DNA of 64,000 bases from Sipunculus nudus (Eukaryota > Annelida > Sipuncula > Golfingiida > Sipunculidae). Of this stretch, positions 12,025 to 27,100 are shown piece by piece. The notes below the pieces were generated by a model. The model was not told the DNA's origin, made no database searches, and saw only the letters and a list, made by a program, of their open reading frames with translations. The number at the start of each line of letters is the position of its first letter. The stretch's first letter is position 1. A program made the position numbers and the translations under genes. The stretch is from positions 78,734,659 to 78,798,658 of the forward strand of contig CM049313.1 in assembly GCA_026874595.1 (NCBI GenBank), written 5' to 3'.

Positions 12025-12156
12025 CTACCAGGGGAAGAGTGTAGGGTAATATGCCTTCAGGGACGAGATCAGGATGTACGTCAACCACAATATCACCAAG
12101 AATACACCACACAAGTATTTCCCTGTTTTTGTACCACCCAGCTCACCGCCAACCAC
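12025..12156 (-). CDS. NCX: NCX terminal coding exon
   Basis: 132 bp of coding sequence after TTTGTAG, phase 0, to the TAG at 12025-12027. It encodes [37 protein letters not shown] and PTLFPW. RRxVGGELGG and the final helix are typical of the NCX C-terminus. A partial second copy of this exon lies at 10936-10982. Confidence 0.95.
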   Translation of the reverse strand: MVGGELGGTKTGKYLCGVFLVILWLTYILISSLKAYYPTLFPW

Positions 12157-15100
12157 CTACAAAATCAAATAACAAGATAAAGAGCAGCACAGCTTAATAA
12201 CTGGCCCCTGAATAATCTGTTTTAAAATAACTTGTTTACATTATATACGTGAGGTTCTTGCTTGGAGTATATGATATCAATAACATGGCACTTCAGAAGT
12301 CTATGAAGTTCTTGACTTTAGCAAAGTTTAACATCAATTTTAAATATAATGTCCACTAAATCTAATTAACAAAAGACTGGTTGTTAATGGCTGACAACTG
12401 GAAAGATCTGATGTTGTTTTGAAGATTCATAATCTGTTTAGATACACTATCAATTTTTACTCATAATGTAAACCTTTTACTTTTAAACTTTCCTCTTATT
12501 CATGAAGGTTTTATTTTGTGATAATTCCCCTTTCACAAATATCCAAAATTAAAACCCTCACAAACAAAGGGGCAATTAACCACAGTACATCTGAAGGCTT
12601 TCGGTCACTGGTTATGTAGCTTGCTTGATCTGTCAAACAACTGGAACAAGCTATAGCTCTACAAAAATGTCATAAGAAGTTAAACAGAATATTAATTTAA
12701 TTAGAGTGTATCAGTTATGAAACTTTGAAGCTAGATGTTATTTGTACATACTTAGGTGTAACAAAACACTAACCTTTCTTCTTATAACAAGCATTACAAG
12801 GCACATAGATCCAACAATGGTGAACACCACAACAGACTGGACCAGGTTTCCTGTGGGGACCTCAAATGGTTTGTTCTTTGATAACCAGTACATAGAGTTG
12901 ATGACCCAAGGCAGTCCCAGGCCCAGGAAAACGTTCACACTGTTGCTTCCTGCAAATGTCAATGGAGAGTTGAAGAGTACAGCTTCACAGACAGGAATGC
13001 ATGCATGCTGGCCCACACATCACCAGTGTCACTCAATGGAGATGTGAGGAGAACAAAGATAGGAATGCATGCATACTGGCTCACACATCACGGGTGTCGC
13101 TCAATGGAGATGTGAGGAGAACAAAGATAGGAATGCATTCATGCTGGCTCACACATCACGGGTGTTGCTCAATGGAGATGTGAGGAGAACAAAGATAGGA
13201 ATGCATGCATGCTGGCTCACACATCACGGATGTCGCTCAATGGAGATGTGAGGAGAACAAAGATAGGAATGCATGCATACTGGCTCACACATCACGGGTG
13301 TCGCTCAATGGAGATGTGAGGAGAACAAAGATAGGAATGCATGCATGCTGGCTCACACATCAAGGGTGTCGCTCAATGGAGATGTGAGGACAACAAAGAT
13401 AGGAATGCATGCATGCTGGCTCACACATCACCGGTGTCATTCAATGGAGATAAGAGGAGAACAAATACAGGAATGCATGCATGCTGACCCACACATCACC
13501 AGTGTCACTCACATGTGTCCTGATTGTTTGTCCCAATGTCTTTCCAATGGTTCCTCCATGTCAACTCAATGTGTCAAGATGTCATAATACTGTCCCCCAA
13601 TGTCACCAATGTAGGTACCTGTGTCACCCCATTTCTAAAATTTTATTAACATGTTATAAAATGTCTTGATGTCCCCACCATCTTTTCCACTTCCTGATGT
13701 CATCCAAATGCAACTTGGACGAGGCCCTGGTGCTACCCCAGTGTTAAGCTGATCAGGAAACAATAATGTGTGCACCCTGTCCAAGGAACAATTATTGTTA
13801 TAAAGCATAGAAGAACAAGTGACCCATGGGTCATGATGCTCAGCTGAATGGGAAGAGATTCGCAAAAGGAAATTTTATCATCTGAATGGTAGTATATACC
13901 CATTCAACTGAAGCATCAAACAGATTAACTAACAGGCCAAGATTGTGTCTGAATTTATATATCTAAAAAATAAAGAAAAAATGTGTTAACTTTAAAAAAA
14001 ATACAGGTGGCTCCACCAGTCTGCAGAAACTAACAAAACAATCAATGGTCAATATCCATGCAAAGAATCATGGTGATCTCTGCATTAGTTGTTCAGATAC
14101 TTCAGCTTTTGCATAAAATTTTCCATTATTCTGAGGGATACTTCGGAGTCCTATAGCTTGAAGGATATGGGTGACAGAGACCTAATTTCAGGTTTCAACA
14201 GACACTTTTCATGGGCCTCCTTGCATGATAAGAATGAAGATTCTAGGTCCAGTTGATACAATTTTTGTCACGTTAACTGATGACAGCATCCTTAAAGGTT
14301 TCAAAAATAGAGAAAAAAATTCGAAAAATTAAATACAGGTGGCTCCACCAGTCTGCAGAAACTGATAAAACACTCCATAATCAATATCCATGCAAAGAAT
14401 CATGGTGATCTCTGCATTAGTTGTTCAGATGCTTCAGCTTTTGTATCAAATTATCCATTATTCTGAGGGATACTTCAGAGTCCTATAGCTTAAAGGAATG
14501 GGAAACAGAGACCTAATTTCAGGTTTCCACAGACACTTTCCATGGCCCAACTGGCATTACAAGAATGAAGATTCTAGGTCCAGTTGTTACAATTTGTACC
14601 CTGTTGACAGATAACCACATCTTGAAAGGTCTCAAAAATAGAGAAAAAAATTCGTAAAAATTTGAAAAAAAAATAGAGGTGGCGCACCCAGTATGCAGAA
14701 ACTGATGGAACATCTCAAGATCAATATGTATGCCAAAAATCATGACCATCAGTGTTGTAGTTATTGGGTTACTGCAGTTTTTGTAACAAATTTTGCATTA
14801 TTCTGGGGGTATTTTGGAGCAATACAGCTTAAAGGATATGGGTAACAGAGACCTAATTTCAGGTTTCCATGGAGACTTTTCATGGGTCTCCCTGTGTGTC
14901 AAGAATGAAGATTCTAGGTCCAGTTGTTATGATTTGTGCCCTGTTAACAGATGTTCATATCTTTAAAGGTCTCAAAAATAGAGAACAAAATTCGTAAAAA
15001 AACCCTAACAAATACAGGTGGTGCCACCAGTCTGCAGAAACTGATAAAATACTCCATGATCAATATCCATGCAAACAATTACAGTGATCTCTGCACTAGT

Positions 15101-18100
15101 TGTTCAGATACTTCAGCTTTTGTATCAAATTTTCCATAATTCTGAGCTGTATTTTGGAGTGCCATAGCTCAAAGAATATGTGTAACAGGGACCTTATTTC
15201 AGGTTTCCATGGAGACTTTTCATGGGTCTCCCTGTGTGTCAAGAATGAAGATTCTAGGTCCAGTTGTTATGATTTGTGCCCTGTTAACAGTTGTTCATAT
15301 CTTTAAAGGTCTCAAAAATAGAGAAAAATTTTGTAAAAAAAACCTGAATAAATCCAGGTGGGGCCACCAGTCTGCAGAAACTGATGAAATACTCCATGAT
15401 CAATATCCATGCAAACATTTATGGTAATCTCTGCATTAGTTGTTCAGATACTTCAGCTTCTTGTATCAAATTTTCCATAATTCTGAGCTGTACTTTAGAG
15501 TGCCATAGCTCAAAGGATATGGGTAACAGGGACCTAATATCAGGTTTCCATGGAGACTTTTCATGGGTCTCCCTGTGTGTCAAGAATGAAGATTCTAGGT
15601 CCAGTCGTTACAATTTGTACCCTGTTGACAGATAACTGCATCTTTAAAGGTCTCAAAAATTGAGAAAAAAAATGGTAAAAATTTGAAAAAATACAGATGG
15701 CTCTACCAGTCTGCAGGAACTGAAGGAACACATCTTGATCAATATGTATGCCATAAATCATGACCATCAGTGTTGTAGTTATTGAGATGTTGCAGTTTTT
15801 TTTATCATATTTTCCATTATTCTGGGGGGTAATTGGGAGCCCCACAGCTCAAAGGAAATGGGTAACAGAGACCTTAAATCAGGTTTCTATGGCGACTCAT
15901 CATAGGTCTCTCTGTTGGTCAAGAATGAAGATTCTAGGTCCAGTCTTTATGATTTGTGCCCTGTTAACAGAGGTTCCATTTTTTAAGGGTCTCAAAAATA
16001 GAGAAAACATTTTGTAAAAAATCGAAAAATACATACAGGTGGCGCCACCAGTCTGCAGAAACTGATGAAACATCTCATGATCAATATGTTTGCCAAAAAT
16101 CATGATCATCAGTGATGTAGTTAATGAGATATGGAAGTTTTTGTATAAATTTTTGACTATTCTGGGGGGTACTTTGGGGCCCCATAGCTCAAAAGATATG
16201 GGTAACAGAGACCTAATTTATGGTTTCCAAGGAGATTTTTCATGGACCTCTTAAGTTACAAGATTCTAAGTCCAGCGGTTAAAGAGCGGACGACGGACAA
16301 AAAGTAATTGCATAGCTCAAATGACTTACAGTCAGCTGAGCTAAAAACAAGTGAGAATATGTTCAATCACATTCAGAAATGTGACAGAGAATTGAATAGC
16401 AAGTTTATTTTGTAAAATTTCACAGCAACTACAGCTCTTATCCAAGGGTATATGGTCAGTCTTCAGGTAGAGACACTTAACTGCAGATGTAAACTGATCA
16501 TATCAGTGGCTTGAAACAACAATCTGGCGAACCTACCATTGATGTTACCAATGGCTGCATCAGCATACTCATCATGTAGAGCTGCTGTTCGACTTGCAAA
16601 TGTGTCTGGTAGACTGGTTCCCAAGGCAATGATTGTGATGCCGGCAACACTGGCTTTCAGACCTACCACACAGCCAATCAACTTCCCAAACTGTAACATT
16701 CCAAACAATAAGCAACCAGTCAAAGATCATTAACACTTATCTATGTCTAAATTTCACAATTTTCTTTTCTTTTCATTTACTTTTTATTGTAATTTTTGTA
16801 AGCCATATTGGACAAAACAGCAGAATAATTGGCAGTTTAGTCATAAAAATAAAAAATATCTAGAGACTTTCTAAGTAATTAGGTGTCAAAATATATTGTG
16901 TCCTTTGATGCATCAGGCTTCCTTTTGTAAAAGTATAAAAATTGCATAACTCTTGTTACATCATAATTTTTATGGTGGCCATATTTTCATATACTTCAGA
17001 AAGTTAGAATAAATAAATTTAAATGCAACTTGTCTAATTTTAACAGGAAATCAGCTGGAATTGACCAGTAACTAAAAGTAAAAAAAGGTAAAAGCAGTCT
17101 GAATCATATAAATATTATAGTTTTGAAACCAGCAGTAGCAATCTTATCCATTGTTTTTCAAACCTGTACTTTTCATTCAATTTGTAAGCCCAACTCCTAA
17201 TCCCATATTTTTCAGAAGCTATGAGAGAGATATGAGACGGCACTTACCTGTTCAACAAGTAATGTAAGAACCCCAATGAATAATAGTGAAATGACAAAGG
17301 TCGGCCAAGCTCCTAAATATTTCCTGGAAGTAAAAGAATACAAAATATACAATTTTATTTTTATAATCAGTTTTGAAAAGTAAGATAAAGATTCATCAAA
17401 AAGGATTTTATAATATTCTAACATGTAAAAAGCTGGTATGTAATGTATATGGGTATCTTGATGAACTGCATATCCTGCGTAACACATAAACTATACAAAA
17501 AGCCCTGATCATGAGCCATCCACAAAACAGTGAGACAAACAGCTATGGTACAGAATCTGACTGAAGGAATAACGACTGGTTAACATTGATATTCTCATAA
17601 ACATGTCAAACATTTCACCAAACAATATCATAAAGAGTAATACATGATAATGTTGGTGTGTTGGTATGAGCACCTGGGAGCTTACTTAGAGATTAAAGAT
17701 AATCTTAAAGATAATCTGAGTGAATTTGTGAAAATTTCACCATTTGCCGGTGTGTTGGTTAGTGGATAGTAACTAATAGGGATCTAACATATTATACCAC
17801 CATAAAATTTTTTATACTAATAAATACAAGCTAACTTCAAGTGTTCAAGGATTTTAGAAATCAGTTAATCACTTGCAATTACACAGGAGGATGGTTTACC
17901 ATGAGAGGTGTGGTGTACAAACCTTGGTGGTATCAATGCTGCTTAAACCTTCCACAAGAAGGTCAGAGGGTACATGAGAGGTGTGGTGAACAAACCTTGG
18001 TGGTGTCAGTGCTGCTATAACCTTCCACAAGAAGGTCAGAGGGTACATGAGAGGTGTGGTGTACAATCCTTGGTGGTATCAGTGCTGCTATAACCTTCCA

Positions 18101-21100
18101 CAAGAAGGTCAGAGGGTACATGAGAGGTGTGGTGTACAATCCTTGGTGGTATCAGTGCTGCTATAACCTTCCACAAGAAGGTCAGAGGGTACATGAGAGG
18201 TGTGGTGTACAAACCTTGGTGGTGTCAGTGCTGCTATAACCTTCCACAAGAAGGTCAGAGGGTACATGAGAGGTGTGGTGTACAAACCTTGGTGGTATCA
18301 GTGCTGCTATAACCTTCCACAAGAAGGTCAGAGGGTACATGAGAGGTGTGGTGTACAAACCTTGGTGGTGTCAGTGCTGCTAAAACCTTCCACAAGAAGG
18401 TTAGAGGGTACATGAGAGGTGTGGTGTACAATCCTTGGTGGTATCAGTGCTGCTATAACCTTCCACAAGAAGGTCAGAGGGTACATGAGAGGTGTGGTGT
18501 ACAAACCTTGGTGGTGTCAGTGCTGCTATAACCTTCCACAAGAAGGTCAGAGGGTACATGAGAGGTGTGGTGTACAAACCTTGGTGGTGTCAGTGCTGCT
18601 ATAACCTTCCACAAGAAGGTCAGAGGGTACATGAGAGGTGTGGTGTACAATCCTTGGTGGTATTAGTGCTGCTATAACCTTCCACAAGAAGGTCAGAGGG
18701 TACATGAGAGGTGTGGTGTACAAACCTTGGTGGTATCAGTGCTGCTATAACCTTCCACAAGAAGGTCAGAGGGTACATGAGAGGTGTGGTGTACAAACCT
18801 TGGTGGTGTCAGTGCTGCTATAACCTTCCACAAGAAGGTCAGAGGGTACATGAGAGGTGTGGTGTACAATCCTTGGTGGTATCAGTGCTGCTATAACCTT
18901 CCACAAGAAGGTCAGAGGGTACATGAGAGGTGTGGTGTACAATCCTTGGTGGTGTCAGTGCTGCTATAACCTTCCACAAGAAGGTCAGAGGGTACATGAG
19001 AGGTGTGGTGTACAAACCTTGGTGGTATCAGTGCTGCTATAACCTTCCACAAGAAGGTCAGAGAGTACATGAGAGGTGTGGTGTACAAACCTTGGTGGTG
19101 TCAGTGCTGCTATAACCTTCCACAAGAAGGTCAGAGGGTACATGAGAGGTGTGGTGTACAAACCTTGGTGGTGTCAGTGCTGCTATAACCTTCCACAAGA
19201 AGGTCAGAGGGTACATGAGAGGTATGGTGTACAAACCTTGGTGGTGTCAGTGCTGCTATAACCTTCCACAAGAAGGTCAGAGGGTACATGAGAGGTGTGG
19301 TGTACAATCCTTGGTGGTATCAGTGCTGCTATAACCTTCCACAAGAAGGTCAGAGGGTACATGAGAGGTGTGGTGTACAATCCTTGGTGGTATCAGTGCT
19401 GCTATAACCTTCCACAAGAAGGTCAGAGGGTACATGAGAGGTGTGGTGTACAAACCTTGGTGGTATCAGTGCTGCTATAACCTTCCACAAGTAGGTCAGA
19501 GAGAACATGAGAGGTGTGGTGTACAAACCTTGGTGGTGTCAGTGCTGCTATAACCTTCCACAAGAAGGTCAGAGGGTACATGAGAGGTGTGGTGTACAAT
19601 CCTTGGTGGTGTCAGTGCTGCTATAACCTTCCACAAGAAGGTCAGAGGGTACATGAGAGGTGTGGTGTACAAACCTTGGTGGTATCAGTGCTGCTATAAC
19701 CTTCCACAAGAAGGTCAGAGAGTACATGAGAGGTGTGGTGTACAAACCTTGGTGGTGTCAGTGCTGCTATAACCTTCCACAAGAAGGTCAGAGGGTACAT
19801 GAGAGGTGTGGTGTACAATCCTTGGTGGTATCAGTGCTGCTATAACCTTCCACAAGAAGGTCAGAGGGTACATGAGAGGTGTGGTGTACAATCCTTGGTG
19901 GTGTCAGTGCTGCTATAACCTTCCACAAGAAGGTCAGAGGGTACATGAGAGGTGTGGTGTACAAACCTTGGTGGTATCAGTGCTGCTATAACCTTCCACA
20001 AGTAGGTCAGAGAGAACATGAGAGGTGTGGTGTACAAACCATGGTGGTGTCAGTGCTGCTATAACCTTCCACAAGAAGGTCAGAGGGTACATGAGAGGTG
20101 TGGTGTACAATCCTTGGTGGTGTCAGTGCTGCTATAACCTTCCACAAGAAGGTCAGAGGGTACATGAGAGGTGTGGTGTACAATCCTTGGTGGTGTCAGT
20201 GCTGCTATAACCTTCCACAAGAAGGTCAGAGGGTACATGAGAGGTGTGGTGTACAAACATTGGTGGTATCAGTACTGCTATAACCTTCCACAAGAAGGTC
20301 AGAGAGTACATGAGAGGTGTGGTGTACAAACCTTGGTGGTGTCAGTGCTGCTATAACCTTCCACAAGAAGGTCAGAGGGTACATGAGAGGTGTGGTGTAC
20401 AAACCTTGGTGGTGTCAGTGCTGCTTTAACCTTCCACAAGAAGGTCAGAGGGTACATGAGAGGTGTGGTGTACAATCCTTGGTGGTGTCAGTGCTGCTAT
20501 AACCTTCCACAAGAAGGTCAGAGGGTACATGAGAGGTGTGGTGTACAATCCTTGGTGGTGTCAGTGCTGCTATAACCTTCCACAAGAAGGTCAGAGGGTA
20601 CATGAGAGGTGTGGTGTACAAACCTTGGTGGTGTCAGTGCTGCTTAAACCTTCCACAAGAAGGTCAGAGGGTACATGAGAGGTGTGGTGTACAATCCTTG
20701 GTGGTATCAGTGCTGCTATAACCTTCCACAAGTAGGTCAGAGAGAACATGAGAGGTGTGGTGTACAAACCTTGGTGGTATCAGTGCTGCTATAACCTTCC
20801 ACAAGAAGGTCAGAGGGTACATGAGAGGTGTGGTGTACAATCCTTGGTGGTATCAGTGCTGCTATAACCTTCCACAAGTAGGTCAGAGAGTACATGAGAG
20901 GTGTGGTGTACAAACCTTGGTGGTGTCAGTGCTGCTATAACCTTCCACAAGAAGGTCAGAGGGTACATGAGAGGTGTGGTGTACAAACCTTGGTGGTATC
21001 AGTGCTGCTATAACCTTCCACAAGTAGGTCAGAGAGAACATGAGAGGTGTGGTGTACAAACCTTGGTGGTATCAGTGCTGCTATAACCTTCCACAAGTAG

Positions 21101-24100
21101 GTCAGAGAGAACATGAGAGGTGTGGTGTACAATCCTTGGTGGTATCAGTGCTGCTATAACCTTCCACAAGAAGGTCAGAGGATACATAAGAGGTGTGGTG
21201 TACAAACCTTGGTGGTATCAGTGCTGCTATAACCTTCCACAAGTAGGTCAAAGAGAACATGAGAGGTGTGGTGTACAAACCTTGGTGGTATCAGTGCTGC
21301 TATAACCTTCCACAAGAAGGTCAGAGGGTACATGAGAGGTGTGGTGTACAATCCTTGGTGGTATCAGTGCTGCTATAACCTTCCACAAGTAGGTCAGAGA
21401 GTACATGAGAGGTGTGGTGTACAAACCTTGGTGGTGTCAGTGCTGCTAAAACCTTCCACAAGAAGGTCAGAGGGTACATGAGAGGTGTGGTGTACAATCC
21501 TTGGTGGTATCAGTGCTGCTATAACCTTCCACAAGAAGGTCAGAGGGTACATGAGAGGTGTGGTGTACAAACCTTGGTGGTGTCAGTGCTGCTATAAACT
21601 TCCACAAGAAGGTCAGAGGGTACATGAGAGGTGTGGTGTACAAACCTTGGTGGTGTCAGTGCTGCTATAACCTTCCACAAGAAGGTCAGAGGGTACATGA
21701 GAGGTGTGGTGTACAATCCTTGGTGGTATTAGTGCTGCTATAACCTTCCACAAGAAGGTCAGAGGGTACATGAGAGGTGTGGTGTACAAACCTTGGTGGT
21801 ATCAGTGCTGCTATAACCTTCCACAAGAAGGTCAGAGGGTACATGAGAGGTGTGGTGTACAAACCTTGGTGGTGTCAGTGCTGCTATAACCTTCCACAAG
21901 AAGGTCAGAGGGTACATGAGAGGTGTGGTGTACAATCCTTGGTGGTATCAGTGCTGCTATAACCTTCCACAAGAAGGTCAGAGGGTAAATGAGAGGTGTG
22001 GTGTACAATCCTTGGTGGTGTCAGTGCTGCTATAACCTTCCACAAGAAGGTCAGAGGGTACATGAGAGGTGTGGTGTACAAACCTTGGTGGTATCAGTGC
22101 TGCTATAACCTTCCACAAGAAGGTCAGAGAGTACATGAGAGGTGTGGTGTACAAACCTTGGTGGTGTCAGTGCTGCTATAACCTTCCACAAGAAGGTCAG
22201 AGGGTACATGAGAGGTGTGGTGTACAAACCTTGGTGGTATCAGTGCTGCTATAACCTTCCACAAGAAGGTCAGAGGGTACATGAGAGGTGTGGTGTACAA
22301 TCCTTGGTGGTGTCAGTGCTGCTATAACCTTCCACAAGAAGGTCAGAGGGTACATGAGAGGTGTGGTGTACAATCCTTGGTGGTGTCAGTGCTGCTATAA
22401 CCTTCCACAAGAAGGTCAGAGGGTACATGAGAGGTGTGGTGTACAAACATTGGTGGTATCAGTACTGCTATAACCTTCCACAAGAAGGTCAGAGAGTACA
22501 TGAGAGGTGTGGTGTACAAACCTTGGTGGTGTCAGTGCTGCTATAACCTTCCACAAGAAGGTCAGAGGGTACATGAGAGGTGTGGTGTACAAACCTTGGT
22601 GGTGTCAGTGCTGCTTAAACCTTCCACAAGAAGGTCAGAGGGTACATGAGAGGTGTGGTGTACAATCCTTGGTGGTGTCAGTGCTGCTATAACCTTCCAC
22701 AAGAAGGTCAGAGGGTACATGAGAGGTGTGGTGTACAATCCTTGGTGGTGTCAGTGCTGCTATAACCTTCCACAAGAAGGTCAGAGGGTACATGAGAGGT
22801 GTGGTGTACAAACCTTGGTGGTGTCAGTGCTGCTTAAACCTTCCACAAGAAGGTCAGAGGGTACATGAGAGGTGTGGTGTACAATCCTTGGTGGTATCAG
22901 TGCTGCTATAACCTTCCACAAGTAGGTCAGAGAGAACATGAGAGGTGTGGTGTACAAACCTTGGTGGTATCAGTGCTGCTATAACCTTCCACAAGAAGGT
23001 CAGAGGGTACATGAGAGGTGTGGTGTACAATCCTTGGTGGTATCAGTGCTGCTATAACCTTCCACAAGTAGGTCAGAGAGTACATGAGAGGTGTGGTGTA
23101 CAAACCTTGGTGGTGTCAGTGCTGCTATAACCTTCCACAAGAAGGTCAGAGGGTACATGAGAGGTGTGGTGTACAAACCTTGGTGGTATCAGTGCTGCTA
23201 TAACCTTCCACAAGTAGGTCAGAGAGAACATGAGAGGTGTGGTGTACAAACCTTGGTGGTATCAGTGCTGCTATAACCTTCCACAAGTAGGTCAGAGAGA
23301 ACATGAGAGGTGTGGTGTACAATCCTTGGTGGTATCAGTGCTGCTATAACCTTCCACAAGAAGGTCAGAGGATACATAAGAGGTGTGGTGTACAAACCTT
23401 GGTGGTATCAGTGCTGCTATAACCTTCCACAAGTAGGTCAGAGAGAACATGAGAGGTGTGGTGTACAAACCTTGGTGGTATCAGTGCTGCTATAACCTTC
23501 CACAAGAAGGTCAGAGGGTACATGAGAGGTGTGGTGTACAATCCTTGGTGGTATCAGTGCTGCTATAACCTTCCACAAGTAGGTCAGAGAGTACATGAGA
23601 GGTGTGGTGTACAAACCTTGGTGGTGTCAGTGCTGCTATAACCTTCCACAAGAAGGTCAGAGGGTACATGAGAGGTGTGGTGTACAAACCTTGGTGGTGT
23701 CAGTGCTGCTAAAACCTTCCACAAGAAGGTCAGAGGGTACATGAGAGGTGTGGTGTACAATCCTTGGTGGTATCAGTGCTGCTATAACCTTCCACAAGAA
23801 GGTCAGAGGGTACATGAGAGGTGTGGTGTACAAACCTTGGTGGTCTCAGTGCTGCTATAACCTTCCACAAGAAGGTCAGAGAGTACATGAGAGGTGTGGT
23901 GTACAAACCTTGGTGGTCTCAGTGCTGCTATAACCTTCCACAAGAAGGTCAGAGGGTACATGAGAGGTTTGGTGTACAATCCTTGGTGGTATCAGTGCTG
24001 CTATAACCTTCCACAAGAAGGTCAGAGGGTACATGAGAGGTGTGGTGTACAATCCTTGGTGGTGTCAGTGCTGCTATAACCTTCCACAAGAAGGTCAGAG

Positions 24101-27100
24101 GGTACATGAGAGGTGTGGTGTACAAACCTTGGTGGTATCAGTGCTGCTATAACCTTCCACAAGTAGGTCAGAGAGAACATGAGAGGTGTGGTGTACAAAC
24201 CTTGGTGGTGTCAGTGCTGCTATAACCTTCCACAAGAAGGTCAGAGGGTACATGAGAGGTGTGGTGTACAATCCTTGGTGGTGTCAGTGCTGCTATAACC
24301 TTCCACAAGAAGGTCAGAGGGTACATGAGAGGTGTGGTGTACAATCCTTGGTGGTGTCAGTGCTGCTATAACCTTCCACAAGAAGGTCAGAGGGTACATG
24401 AGAGGTGTGGTGTACAAACATTGGTGGTATCAGTACTGCTATAACCTTCCACAAGAAGGTCAGAGAGTACATGAGAGGTGTGGTGTACAAACCTTGGTGG
24501 TGTCAGTGCTGCTATAACCTTCCACAAGAAGGTCAGAGGGTACATGAGAGGTGTGGTGTACAAACCTTGGTGGTGTCAGTGCTGCTATAACCTTCCACAA
24601 GTAGGTCAGAGAGAACATGAGAGGTGTGGTGTACAAACCTTGGTGGTGTCAGTGCTGCTTAAACCTTCCACAAGAAGGTCAGAGGGTACATGAGAGGTGT
24701 GGTGTACAATCCTTGGTGGTATCAGTGCTGCTATAACCTTCCACAAGAAGGTCAGAGGATACATGAGAGGTGTGGTGTACAATCCTTGGTGGTATCAGTG
24801 CTGCTATAACCTTCCACAAGTAGGTCAGAGAGTACATGAGAGGTGTGGTGTACAAACCTTGGTGGTGTCAGTGCTGCTATAACCTTCCACAAGAAGGTCA
24901 GAGGGTACATGAGAGGTGTGGTGTACAAACCTTGGTGGTGTCAGTGCTGCTATAACCTTCCACAAGAAGGTCAGAGGGTACATGAGAGGTATGGTGTACA
25001 AACCTTGGTGGTGTCAGTGCTGCTATAACCTTCCACAAGAAGGTCAGAGGGTACATGAGAGGTGTGGTGTACAAACCTTGGTGGTGTCAGTGCTGCTATA
25101 ACCTTCCACAAGAAGGTCAGAGGGTACATGAGAGGTATGGTGTACAAACCTTGGTGGTGTCAGTGCTGCTATAACCTTCCACAAGAAGGTCAGAGGGTAC
25201 ATGAGAGGTGTGGTGTACAAACCTTGGTGGTATCAGTGCTGCTATAACCTTCCACAAGAAGGTCAGAGGGTACATGAGAGGTGTGGTGTACAATCCTTGG
25301 TGGTATCAGTGCTGCTATAACCTTCCACAAGAAGGTCAGAGGGTACATGAGAGGTGTGGTGTACAATCCTTGGTGGTATCAGTGCTGCTATAACCTTCCA
25401 CAAGAAGGTCAGAGGGTACATAAGAGGTGTGGTGTACAAACCTTGGTGGTATCAGTGCTGCTATAACCTTCCGCAAGAAGGTCAGAGAGTACATGAGAGG
25501 TGTGGTGTACAAACCTTGGTGGTATCAATGCTGCTTAAACCTTCCACAAGAAGGTCAGAGAGTACATGAGAGGTGTGGTGTACAAACCTTGGTGGTGTCA
25601 GTGCTGCTATAACCTTCCACAAGAAGGTCAGAGAGTACATGAGAGGTGTGGTGTACAATCCTTGGTGGTATCAATGCTGCTTAAACCTTCCACAAGAAGG
25701 TCAGAGAGTACATGAGAGGTGTGGTGTACAAACCTTGGTGGTATCAGTGCTGCTATAACCTTCCACAAGAAGGTCAGAAAGTACATGAGAGGTATGGTGT
25801 ACAAACCTTGGTGGTATCAGTGCTGCTATAACCTTCCACGAGAAGGTCAGAGAGTGCATGAGAGGTGTGGTGTACAATTCTTGGTGGTATCAGTGCTGCT
25901 ATAACCTTCCACAAGAAGGTCAAAGGGAACATGAGAGGTGTGGTGTACAAACCTTGGTGGTGTCAATGCTGCTTAAACCTTCCACAAGAAGGTCAGAGAG
26001 TACATGAGAGGTGTGGTGTACAAACCTTGGTGGTATCAGTGCTGCTATAACCTTCCACAAGAAGGTCAGAAAGTACATGAGAGGTATGGTGTACAAACCT
26101 TGGTGGTATCAGTGCTGCTATAACCTTCCACAAGAAGGTCAGAGAGTGCATGAGAGGTGTGGTGTACAATCCTTGGTGGTATCAGTGCTGCTATAACCTT
26201 CCACAAGAAGGTCAGAGAGTACATGAGAGGTGTGGTGTACAATCCTTGGTGGTATCAATGCTGCTAAAACCTTCCACAAGAAGGTCAGAGAGTACATGAG
26301 AGGTGTGGTGTACAATCCTTGGTGGTATCAGTGCTGCTATAACCTTCCACAAGAAGGTCAGAGAGTGCATGAGAGGTGTGGTGTACAATCCTTGGTGGTA
26401 TCAGTGCTGCTATAACCTTCCACAAGAAGGTCAGAGAGTACATGAGAGGTGTGGTGTACAATCCTTGGTGGTATCAATGCTGCTTAAACCTTTCACAAGA
26501 AGGTCAGAGGGTACATGAGAGGTGTGGTGTACAATCCTTGGTGGTATCAATGCTGCTTAAACCTTCCACAAGAAGGTCAGAGAGTACATGAGAGGTGTGG
26601 TGTACAAACCTTGGTGGTATCAATGCTGCTTAAACCTTTCACAAGAAGGTCAGAGAGTACATGAGAGGTGTGGTGTACAATCCTTGGTGGTATCAATGCT
26701 GCTTAAACCTTCCACAAGAAGGCCAGAGAGTACATGAGAGGTGTGGTGTACAAACCTTGGTGGTATCAGTGCTGCTTAAACCTTCCACAAGAAGGTCAGA
26801 GAGTACATGAGAGGTGTGGTGTACAATCCTTGGTGGTATCAGTGCTGCTATAACCTTCCACAAGAAGGTCAGAAGGTACATGAGAGGTGTGGTGTACAAT
26901 CCTTGGTGGTATCAGTGCTGCTATAACCTTCCACAAGAAGGTCAGAGAGTGCATGAGAGGTGTGGTGTACAATCCTTGGTGGTATCAGTGCTGCTATAAC
27001 CTTCCACAAGAAGGTCAGAGAGTACATGAGAGGTGTGGTGTACAAACCTTGGTGGTGTCAGTGCTGCTGTAACCTTCCACAAGAAGGTCAGAGGATACAT

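Noticed and set aside
13001-13587. + strand frames of about 60-104 codons with repeated '[17 protein letters not shown]'
   Set aside because: They are by-products of the 68-bp minisatellite.
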